Assembly: GCA_023380695.1 (NCBI GenBank)
Contig: JAMCRT010000003.1
Coordinates: 1-9,111, forward strand
From: Patescibacteria group bacterium
Lineage (GTDB): Bacteria; Patescibacteriota; Dojkabacteria; JAKAPS01; JAJZLI01
Direction of reading: 5' to 3'
DNA length: 9,111 nt
In this document: piece after piece, positions 1 to 5,680 of the stretch
Layout of the letters: each line of letters opens with the position of its first letter
Position numbering within the stretch: position 1 is the first letter of the stretch
Position numbers and translations under genes: made by a program
The notes under the pieces: generated by a model
The model's input: the letters and a program-made list of their open reading frames with translations, nothing else
What the model was told of the DNA's origin: nothing
Database searches by the model: none

Positions 1-416
1 TCAATAAATCATTAAAAGTGCAGTTTTTAGCTCCAAAGAAAATCTATACCATAGATATAGGATTATTAAATACAATAGCATTTAAGACTTCTATTGATAA
101 TGGTAAATTATTAGAAAACCTTGTATATATTGAACTTTGTAGAAGGAAAAATGAGATATATTATTATAAAACACAAAATGGATTTGAAATAGATTTTATA
201 ACTAGAAAAAATAATATTTTTGATATGATACAAGTTTGTTGGACTCTACAAGATCAAAATACAAAGAATAGAGAGATTAGAGCTTTAGTTGAAGGTATGA
301 AAGAGATGAATATACAAAAAGCACTTATCATATCTCAAGATGATGAAAGTCATATGGTTATTGATGGAAAGGAAATAGATATAAAACCTATACATAAATG
401 GTTGTTGGATTTGTAA
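1..416 (+). CDS. C-terminal part of an AAA_14/DUF4143-type ATPase (5' end outside window)
   Basis: The frame is open from the first bases of the window (codons begin at base 3, reading N-K-S-L-K-V-Q-F), so the GTG at 18 is not a real start and the gene is cut by the window edge. The visible part matches the C-terminal domain of the AAA_14 plus DUF4143 family: 'APKKIYTIDIGLLN', then 'GKLLENLVYIEL', then 'YYYKTQNGFEIDF', then 'MIQVCW' and 'REIRALVEGMKEMNI'. The domain has a PD-(D/E)XK nuclease-like fold; here the Asp of 'EIDF' is kept, but the usual E-x-K strand reads Q-V-C, so nuclease activity is unlikely. The ATPase and winged-helix parts lie upstream, outside the window. The role of this family is not established. 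It converges with the minus-strand ATPase gene ending at 748. Family assignment is confident; function is not. Confidence 0.87.
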   Translation, partial: NKSLKVQFLAPKKIYTIDIGLLNTIAFKTSIDNGKLLENLVYIELCRRKNEIYYYKTQNGFEIDFITRKNNIFDMIQVCWTLQDQNTKNREIRALVEGMKEMNIQKALIISQDDESHMVIDGKEIDIKPIHKWLLDL

Positions 417-747
417 TGTCTTTTTCAATTGAATAACTACACTCTAGGTTGTGATTATATGTTTTTTCATTTCTCTCTTTATTAATTTAAGAGTGCCATA
501 TGTTTCTGAACTTATTCACAAATTAATAATTCTGATACAAATATTATTTGCTATATATGTATAAATAATATATTAAGTAAAGAAGTTAGGATATTTATGA
601 ATACCGTTTTTATTGGAGAAGACAAGGCGCACAAAAGTATGTTTATGTCAAAGAAGCAGCCACCTGTATGGAATTGATATTTATCAATTGTAAAAATTTA
701 GAAGATAGTACTGAAAATCGTTATTATATGAACTGAAGGGGGAAAAT
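417..747. other. Intergenic region between two convergent ATPase genes
   Basis: This 331-bp stretch separates two gene 3' ends. I see no GC-rich hairpin with a T-tract for either gene; the only stem is weak and AT-only (519-528 with 542-550). The part from about 590 to 736 is less AT-rich and holds an open stretch without a good start, reading D-I-Y-E-Y-R-F-Y-W-R-R-Q-G and ending in TGA at 734-736. In another frame there is a 26-codon ORF (ATG 597, TGA 675-677) preceded by a weak AGGA. Neither is recognisable with confidence. The first may be a decayed gene end. Confidence 0.4.
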
Positions 748-2184
748 TTATATCAACAGAAAATATTCAAGAGGTACTGAAACACAGTTTTTGTTTATCT
801 GTAAGGATAAATCTGTTTGAGATACAAGAAGTCCATATTTTCCACCAACTTTTTGTAGTGTTGCTATCACTTGCTTGAAACCTTTTTTTCTTGCTCCAAC
901 TTCTAGCACTATTTTTTCTTTTTGTGTGTTTAGAGAAAGAATAAAATCTGCTCCACCTTCTGCGCTATCATAAGTTATTGATATACCAATATTTCTACCA
1001 AACTCTCTAAACAAATACATACCTGTAATATCCTCAAGCAATTTTCCTTTATATTCGTCGTATTGTTCAACACTTCTAACGAGATTATAATACATAGCAC
1101 GATATGCGCTTGAGGTAAATAAATATTTTGATGGTTTTTTCACCTGAGAATAATGTGCTCCATATGGATATACTCGAAGCAAAACTTCTGTTTTTTCCAA
1201 AGTTTCCAATGCTTGAATTACTGTTTTTGGATCTAATCCAATAGTTGTAGATAATTTTGGTATGCTAACTATATCTGCACCTGCCATTGCATATAATAGC
1301 TGACTCAATTTATTTAATGTTGTTTTATCAAATGCATTAAGTGCGGGTATATCTTTATTAATAATGTTTTCTATAATTGTTCGTATCTGTTGATATGCAA
1401 GCTGTTCATTATCAAGGCCCAATGCAAATGGCAAATTACCGTATTTAAAATACCTATCTATTTCAAATCGTTCTATGTCTGTCCAAAAGGTAGTAACAAT
1501 TGCTCTCTCTTTTTGTAGCATCTTGTAGACTTCCTGTGCTGTTTTTGAGGAAAAAAGTGCATTCTTAATTTTTTCACTTAGTCCATAAGGCATTGTTTTT
1601 TGAAATTTTGCATAGATATACTCATTAAATCCAAGAGGATACAGTTTTTCTAAAACCATGCGTCTGGCAATATCTGCATTTGTTTGAATTGCAACGGCTG
1701 ATGATCCAGTAGCTATAACAAAGACATTTCTACTTCTATCAATAAGTGTTTTGATGGTTACTGCCCAATTTTTTTGATATTGTACTTCGTCGAGAAAGAG
1801 AAATATTGGTTTCTCTAGTCGCTCAAATGTTGTACCAAAGAGCTTTTCGTATGCCATTAATAGTTCAGATAAGCTAAAACCTAAATCTTCTGCAAGATCT
1901 AATGGAATATATAATTTTTGATCACTTTTCACTTGAAAATCCGTATACAGTTGTGCAAGAAGTGTTGTTTTTCCAACACCTCGGAGTCCTGCAATCGCAA
2001 TCCAACGTGGTTCGCCTCTTTTCTCCAAAAAAGTTTGCATATAACCACTCAAGGTTGAATAAACACTTCTATATGCCAATTTTCTTCCTTGTGTATCTAG
2101 TGTCAGTGTTTTAAGCAAGATCTCTGATTGTGTTAGTTGATTGCGTACAAATGTTAAAATTTGTGACATTCTTTCGTTGCCCAT
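748..2184 (-). CDS. AAA_14-type P-loop ATPase with winged helix and PD-(D/E)XK-like C-terminal domain
   Basis: A 478-residue complete member of the archaeal/bacterial AAA_14 ATPase family. Walker A is GLRGVGKT (66-73, Lys72), Walker B is IFLFLDEVQ (Asp132-Glu133), and the sensor strand is VIATGSS (156-162). A winged-helix segment lies near 290-340 ('IPKLSTTIGLDPKTVIQAL'). The C-terminal part ('KGKLLEDITGMYLFREFG', then GADF with Asp413, then IVLEVGARKK with Glu428) resembles the PD-(D/E)XK-like domain of DUF4143 proteins, but the E-x-K lysine is replaced by Gly430, so it is probably not a nuclease. Length is near the upper end for the family. About nine of roughly 22 Arg codons are CGN, against about 2 of 18 in the neighbouring ATPase gene, suggesting separate acquisition. 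Met6 (2167-2169) is an alternative start; Met1 is chosen because the promoter places the transcript start almost on it. Cellular role unknown. Confidence 0.88.
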   Translation of the reverse strand: MGNERMSQILTFVRNQLTQSEILLKTLTLDTQGRKLAYRSVYSTLSGYMQTFLEKRGEPRWIAIAGLRGVGKTTLLAQLYTDFQVKSDQKLYIPLDLAEDLGFSLSELLMAYEKLFGTTFERLEKPIFLFLDEVQYQKNWAVTIKTLIDRSRNVFVIATGSSAVAIQTNADIARRMVLEKLYPLGFNEYIYAKFQKTMPYGLSEKIKNALFSSKTAQEVYKMLQKERAIVTTFWTDIERFEIDRYFKYGNLPFALGLDNEQLAYQQIRTIIENIINKDIPALNAFDKTTLNKLSQLLYAMAGADIVSIPKLSTTIGLDPKTVIQALETLEKTEVLLRVYPYGAHYSQVKKPSKYLFTSSAYRAMYYNLVRSVEQYDEYKGKLLEDITGMYLFREFGRNIGISITYDSAEGGADFILSLNTQKEKIVLEVGARKKGFKQVIATLQKVGGKYGLLVSQTDLSLQINKNCVSVPLEYFLLI

Positions 2185-2190
2185 AGTTGT

Positions 2191-2219
2191 ATGGTATTAC
2201 GATGGTGAAGAAATGTCAA
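2191..2219 (-). promoter_or_regulatory. Sigma70-like promoter of the minus-strand ATPase gene
   Basis: Read on the minus strand, a perfect -35 TTGACA (2214-2219) is followed by a 17-bp spacer and a -10-like TACCAT (2191-2196, four of six consensus bases). The predicted transcript start, about seven bases on, falls at or next to the ATG at 2184, and no Shine-Dalgarno sequence precedes that ATG. This suggests a leaderless mRNA. The -35 box sits in the loop of an 11-bp inverted repeat, so repressor binding there would block polymerase. Confidence 0.5.
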
Positions 2220-2231
2220 GTTCTTCACCAT
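2202..2231. repeat. Perfect 11-bp inverted repeat over the ATPase promoter (operator candidate)
   Basis: ATGGTGAAGAA (2202-2212) is repeated exactly inverted as TTCTTCACCAT (2221-2231) with an 8-bp spacer. The arms flank and the spacer contains the -35 box of the minus-strand ATPase gene. There is no T-tract after it and it lies upstream of the gene, so it fits an operator better than a terminator. The ATPase has a winged-helix domain, so autoregulation is possible but unproven. Confidence 0.6.
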
Positions 2232-2382
2232 TATATTCCTTAATAAACCTCTTTTATCAGTAGTATCCTATTCATAGGACAATTTTGGTATGTTTACAAA
2301 ACAATGTGCAAGAATTCTCACGTTAATTTATAACCGAAATGCACCAAATACATGTCAGGGGGAATATAATTTTGTTCATTTT

Positions 2383-2499
2383 CTAGAGAATACACATTTG
2401 TAGAGTATACACTTTTTCAAGATCCTTTACTCTTCCAGATATAATCCTATCCAAATCCAATTGTATTTCTTCAAAAAAAATTGTATGTGACACATACAT
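2383..2499 (-). CDS. Possible small ORF, 38 aa, unknown
   Basis: ATG at 2497-2499 opens a 38-codon frame ending in TAG at 2383-2385. The product begins M-Y-V-S-H-T and contains the charged segment 'LDLDRIISGRVKDLEKVY', which looks protein-like rather than random AT-rich translation. A GAGAGA lies about ten bases upstream of the start but is a poor Shine-Dalgarno match. I do not recognise a family. It could be a real small protein, the remnant of a longer gene, or chance. The ORF start lies within the 17-bp palindrome region. Confidence 0.2.
   Translation of the reverse strand: MYVSHTIFFEEIQLDLDRIISGRVKDLEKVYTLQMCIL
2482..2498. repeat. 17-bp palindrome, possible operator
   Basis: TGTATGTG (2482-2489) and CACATACA (2491-2498) form a perfect 8-bp inverted repeat around a single A. 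It lies 63 bp upstream of the third ATPase gene and overlaps the start of the small minus-strand ORF. The size and compactness are typical of a dimeric repressor site, but no regulator is known here. Confidence 0.4.
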
Positions 2500-2528
2500 T
2501 TACTTGAATTCTCTCAATTAGTTATAAA
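2499..2528 (+). promoter_or_regulatory. Weak candidate promoter of the third ATPase gene
   Basis: TTTACT (2499-2504) as a -35 box and TATAAA (2523-2528) as a -10 box are separated by 18 bp. Each is an imperfect match, and the region is so AT-rich that chance boxes are common. If real, the -10 box lies in the left arm of the 34-bp palindrome and transcription would begin inside the palindrome, near 2535. Confidence 0.3.
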
Positions 2529-2556
2529 TTAGGGGTATATATACGCCTAATTTATA
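2523..2556. repeat. 34-bp near-perfect palindrome directly upstream of the ATPase start (operator or mRNA hairpin)
   Basis: The arms TATAAATTAGG (2523-2533) and CCTAATTTATA (2546-2556) are exact inverted repeats. The centre, GTATATATAC (2535-2544), is itself a palindrome, and only one base pair (G2534/G2545) breaks the symmetry. It ends four bases before the ATG at 2561, where no Shine-Dalgarno sequence is present. It could be a protein-binding operator or, if transcribed, a hairpin hiding the start. It holds the same relative place as the 11-bp inverted repeat upstream of the minus-strand ATPase gene. Confidence 0.7.
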
Positions 2557-2560
2557 GATT

Positions 2561-3472
2561 ATGGAATATAAAAGATTAATACAAAATAGAATAGAAAATA
2601 ATTTATTCAAAAAGAAAGCCATTATAATCTATGGAGCAAGACAAGTGGGAAAAACAACTTTAGTAAAAAAAATACAAGAAAAATATAATAAAAATTCCTT
2701 GTATTTAAATGCAGATGAACCAGATATAAGGTATTCTCTTGAAAATAAAACATCTACAGAAATAAAGAGGATAATAGGTGATAATACATTTTTAATAATA
2801 GATGAAGCTCAAAGAGTAAATAATATTGGATTAACATTAAAACTAATAATTGATAATTTTCCGTTAGTGCAGGTTATTGCTACAGGATCTTCATCTTTTG
2901 AATTATCAAATAGTATTAGTGAACCATTAACAGGTAGGAAATTTGAATTTCACCTATATCCATTATCAATAGAAGAAATATTAGAAAAGAAAACTAATAT
3001 AGAGGTAACTCGTCTTTTAGAAGATATGTTAATATTTGGAATGTATCTAGAAATTGTTTCAGGATCTATATTAGATTCACAAATAAAAATAGAGGAAATA
3101 GCTTCAAGTTACTTATTTAAAGATATATTACAATTTCAAAATATCAGAAATAGTGAAGTTTTAACTAAATTACTTCAATCATTAGCACTTCAAATAGGAT
3201 CAGAAGTATCATATAATAAGCTTGCAAGTCTTTTAAATATAGATAAAGATACTGTATCAAGATATATACAAATATTAGAAAAAGCTTTTATAATTTTTTC
3301 ATTAAAACCTTATAGAAGAAATTTAAGAAAAGAAATAGGTAAATTACGAAAGATCTATTTTTATGATTTAGGTATAAGAAATGCAATAATGAAAAATTTT
3401 AATGTTTTATCTTTAAGACAATATACAGGAGCTTTATGGGAGAATTTTGTTATATCTGAGAGAATTAAATAA
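2561..3472 (+). CDS. AAA_14/DUF4143-type ATPase, truncated by an in-frame stop
   Basis: A 303-residue product with the N-terminal two-thirds of the family: Walker A GARQVGKT (25-32, Lys31), Walker B FLIIDEAQ (Asp81-Glu82), sensor strand VIATGSSSFEL (105-115), the conserved 'LTGRKFEFHLYPLSIEE' and 'EIASSYLFKDIL' segments, a winged helix at about 217-248 ('NIDKDTVSRYI'), and the start of the C-terminal domain ('KIYFYDLGIRNAI', 'GALWENFVISERIK'). It then meets TAA at 3470-3472, but the same frame continues with clear family sequence to 3688, so the ancestral protein had 375 residues. One base change in a TAT or TAC codon explains the stop. 'GARQVGKT' and AGA-rich codon use fit the local genome. 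The truncated protein keeps the ATPase and winged helix but loses the nuclease-like core; whether it works is unknown. Confidence 0.82.
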   Translation: MEYKRLIQNRIENNLFKKKAIIIYGARQVGKTTLVKKIQEKYNKNSLYLNADEPDIRYSLENKTSTEIKRIIGDNTFLIIDEAQRVNNIGLTLKLIIDNFPLVQVIATGSSSFELSNSISEPLTGRKFEFHLYPLSIEEILEKKTNIEVTRLLEDMLIFGMYLEIVSGSILDSQIKIEEIASSYLFKDILQFQNIRNSEVLTKLLQSLALQIGSEVSYNKLASLLNIDKDTVSRYIQILEKAFIIFSLKPYRRNLRKEIGKLRKIYFYDLGIRNAIMKNFNVLSLRQYTGALWENFVISERIK

Positions 3473-3688
3473 AATAATAATAAAGGAAGACAAATAAATA
3501 ATTATTTTTGGCGTACATATGACAAAAAAGAAATAGATTATATAGAAGATGTGAATGGTAGATTAGAAGGATTTGAAATTAAATATAATTACAGCAAATT
3601 TAAGAAATATATTGAATTTTTAAATACTTACAAAGAAAATTCTATCTCTATTATAAATAAAGATAATTTTTTTGATTTTGTATCATAA
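3473..3688 (+). pseudogene. Detached C-terminal tail of the third ATPase gene
   Basis: These 71 codons lie in frame with the upstream ATPase, right after its premature TAA, and end in TAA at 3686-3688. They read 'NNNKGRQINNYFWRTYDKKE' followed by I-D-Y-I-E-D and then L-E-G-F-E-I-K, which is the typical end of DUF4143 ATPases. The PD-(D/E)XK-like core is intact: Asp326 and Glu339-Ile-Lys341, numbering through the stop. No ATG start or Shine-Dalgarno sequence serves this part separately. The stop is the only visible lesion, so it is recent, read through, or a sequence error. Confidence 0.75.
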
Positions 3689-3732
3689 TTGAATTTATCA
3701 TTTTTCTAGACAGTACTTATTTTATACAAAAA

Positions 3733-3741
3733 TGGTATAAT
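3733..3741 (+). promoter_or_regulatory. Extended -10 promoter of the tRNA-Leu/efp operon
   Basis: TGGTATAAT is a perfect extended -10 element (TGn-TATAAT). The predicted transcript start is near 3748, nine bases before the mature tRNA. No good -35 box lies at the right distance (TAGACA at 3707-3712 would need a 23-bp spacer), so the TG extension probably compensates. Confidence 0.65.
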
Positions 3742-3756
3742 ATTTAGTTAATTGTT

Positions 3757-3841
3757 GCCGAGATGGCGGAATTGGTAGACGCACAGGACTCAAAATCCTG
3801 CGAGGATTTTCCTCATGAGGGTTCGATTCCCTCTTTCGGCA
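3757..3841 (+). tRNA. tRNA-Leu (anticodon CAA)
   Basis: An 85-nt class II tRNA. The acceptor stem GCCGAGA (3757-3763) pairs with TTTCGGC (3834-3840) with one G-T pair, and the discriminator is A3841. The anticodon stem CAGGA/TCCTG (3784-3788, 3796-3800) encloses loop CTCAAAA, giving anticodon CAA at 3791-3793, which reads UUG. The long variable arm forms GAGGA-TTT-TCCTC, and the T arm is GAGGG-TTCGATT-CCCTC. D-loop residues include the usual GG. The 3' CCA is not encoded, so it must be added by the nucleotidyltransferase. The EF-P gene starts 22 bp after it with no terminator between. Confidence 0.97.
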
Positions 3842-3863
3842 TTTTAAATTTCAGGAATTTATT

Positions 3864-4403
3864 ATGATTGCAAACGAATTAAAAACAGGAACTGTATTTC
3901 AAGATAAATCTGGTGTATACATAGTTTTACAATATGTAAATATGAAACAGGGAAGAGGTGGGTCAACAATAAAGGTTAAGGTAAGAAATATTGAAAGTGG
4001 AGTTATTGTAGAAAAAGGATTTCACAATAATGATAAGGTTGAAGATGCTAATGTATCTAAACGTAGTGCATCTTTCTTATATAATGATGAGAAATATATC
4101 TATATTATGGATAGTGTTACTTTTGAGACAATACAGTTTAAAATGGAGAATAAATATTTAAAGAGTGGGGATAAAGTAATTGCTGTGTATTTAAAAGATA
4201 AACTAATTGATATAGAAATTCCCAATATAGTAACTCTAAAAGTTCAATATACAGAAGATGCAGTATCTGGGAATACAGCAAATAAAGCTACTAAAGAAAG
4301 TATACTTGAGACTGGAGTATCTTTAATGGTACCATTATTTATAAAGATTGGAGATTTAGTGAAGGTAAATACATTAAATAATGAATATGTATCAAGAGGT
4401 TAA
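3864..4403 (+). CDS. efp: Translation elongation factor P
   Basis: EF-P binds ribosomes stalled on consecutive prolines, between the P and E sites, and stimulates peptide bond formation. The 179 residues cover all three domains: the N-terminal KOW-like domain (1-63), the first OB domain with 'SFLYNDEKYIYIMD' (about 69-82), and the C-terminal OB domain with 'IPNIVTLKV', 'TKESILETG', 'VPLFIKIGDLVKV' and the closing 'NEYVSR'. Ungapped comparison with E. coli EF-P puts Arg31 (in M-K-Q-G-R-G-G) at the place of the modified Lys34, and Gln29 at the place of Pro32. The ATG is preceded by CAGGAA (3852-3857) at good spacing. It is probably co-transcribed with the upstream tRNA-Leu and the downstream peptidase. 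No modification enzyme (EpmA/B, EarP) is in the window. Confidence 0.96.
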   Translation: MIANELKTGTVFQDKSGVYIVLQYVNMKQGRGGSTIKVKVRNIESGVIVEKGFHNNDKVEDANVSKRSASFLYNDEKYIYIMDSVTFETIQFKMENKYLKSGDKVIAVYLKDKLIDIEIPNIVTLKVQYTEDAVSGNTANKATKESILETGVSLMVPLFIKIGDLVKVNTLNNEYVSRG

Positions 4404-4408
4404 AAATT

Positions 4409-5680
4409 ATGGATGATAGATTGAAGAAATATAATTTTGATAAGGGTCTTAGAGTTTTAAGTTATGATGTTAAAGATAGTCCTTTTACTGCTATAGATGT
4501 GAGTGTTGGGGTTGGATCTAGATATGAAAATTACGATGAAATTGAAATGGCTCATTTTTTAGAGCATTGTATGTTTTCAGGCACTAAAATAAGACCTAAT
4601 AATAAGGTGATTGGATTTGAGGTTGAAAGTATTGGAGGATCTATGAATGCTACTACTAGATCAGAGATTACATCATATTATATTAAAGTTCCAGGTGAGA
4701 ATACAAAAAAAGCTATAGAGATACTTCTTGATATGATACTGCATCTTCTGTATATTGAACAATATATTGATCTTGAGAAAAATGTAGTTATAGAAGAATT
4801 AAAAATGTATAAAGATAATCCTCAATATAGAGCATGGGTTTTACTTGATGAGTTGATTTTTAAAAATACAATAATGGGAGTATCTCTAGATAAACAGATA
4901 GAGAGTACAAAAGATATAGATAGATCAAAGGTTTTATCTTTTATAAATAAACATTATTTCTCAAACAATATGATAATAAGTATTGCAGGAAATATCTCAT
5001 CTTTGGATATTAAATCTACCATAAATGAGTTTTTTGATTTTTCAAGTATCAATAAAGGTACAAATACTTTCTCTAAAATGAAGTTTAATGATAAAGATAG
5101 GGTTTTGTTATATGATATGAAAACTGAGCAATCAACCTTCATATTAGGCATGAAAGGATTTAGTTATACTGATGATAGGATATATACACTAAATGTTTTA
5201 TCGGTAATACTTGGAGGAGGATTTGGATCTAAACTTTTTCAAATACTTAGAAATGAAAAAGGTTTGGTTTACGATATAAATGCATCGAATACACCATTTA
5301 TTGATGGAGGTCTATTTACAATTTCATCTGGCACAGATAATAGAAATTTCATTAAAGCTTTAACTTCTATAATAAAAGTTTTAAAAGATTTCGGAAAGGG
5401 GGAATTTGATGATAAAGATATTAAAAGAGCAAAGGAATTTATAAAGGCAGGATTATCTGAAATATATGAGACTGTTGATAGAATTGCATATTCTCTATCA
5501 ATGGGAGAATTACTTATAGGAGAGATACTTACATTAGAAGAGAAAAAGAGAAGAATAGATGCTGTAACCAAAGATGATATATTATCTGTATTTGATAATA
5601 TTTTCAGAGATATATATCTTGCTTCCGTTACTTCTTTTGATAACAGTCAATTAGTATTAGATATATTGTCTGATGTTTAG
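4409..5680 (+). CDS. M16-family zinc metallopeptidase (mitochondrial processing peptidase-like)
   Basis: A 423-residue inverzincin of the short M16B type. The zinc and catalytic motif H-F-L-E-H is at 49-53 (His49, Glu52, His53), and Glu130 in 'NVVIEELKMY' lies 77 residues after His53, exactly as in HxxEHx76E; Glu123 is also conserved. The second, non-catalytic half has the usual 'LGGGFGSKLFQILRNEKGLVYD' segment near 270-290. There is no signal peptide or membrane segment, so it probably acts in the cytoplasm, degrading small peptides or cut leader peptides; the substrate is unknown. The start lies 5 bp after the EF-P stop with AGAGG (4395-4399) as ribosome binding site inside the EF-P gene. 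The 3' end overlaps the next gene by 8 bp. All expected catalytic residues are present. Confidence 0.94.
   Translation: MDDRLKKYNFDKGLRVLSYDVKDSPFTAIDVSVGVGSRYENYDEIEMAHFLEHCMFSGTKIRPNNKVIGFEVESIGGSMNATTRSEITSYYIKVPGENTKKAIEILLDMILHLLYIEQYIDLEKNVVIEELKMYKDNPQYRAWVLLDELIFKNTIMGVSLDKQIESTKDIDRSKVLSFINKHYFSNNMIISIAGNISSLDIKSTINEFFDFSSINKGTNTFSKMKFNDKDRVLLYDMKTEQSTFILGMKGFSYTDDRIYTLNVLSVILGGGFGSKLFQILRNEKGLVYDINASNTPFIDGGLFTISSGTDNRNFIKALTSIIKVLKDFGKGEFDDKDIKRAKEFIKAGLSEIYETVDRIAYSLSMGELLIGEILTLEEKKRRIDAVTKDDILSVFDNIFRDIYLASVTSFDNSQLVLDILSDV

Larger units (their letters stand above)
2232..2522. other. Intergenic region between divergent ATPase genes
   Basis: No established gene is visible. A 6-bp inverted repeat TCCTAT/ATAGGA lies at 2266-2279. 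An AGGGGGAA (2357-2364) repeats the AGGGGGAA found at 737-744 on the other side of the minus-strand ATPase gene. A 17-bp palindrome lies at 2482-2498, and a small minus-strand ORF at 2383-2499; both are listed separately. No RNA gene was recognised. Confidence 0.4.

Noticed and set aside
424..433. TTCAATTGAA palindrome after the first ATPase gene as a terminator
   Set aside because: The stem is AT-rich and too short, and no T-tract follows.
1902..2114. Plus-strand 70-codon ORF inside the minus-strand ATPase gene
   Set aside because: It is antisense to the Walker A region of a well-supported ATPase and has no family resemblance.
4954..5571. Minus-strand ORFs at 4954-5151 and 5269-5571
   Set aside because: They are antisense to conserved parts of the M16 peptidase, with no plausible start signals.
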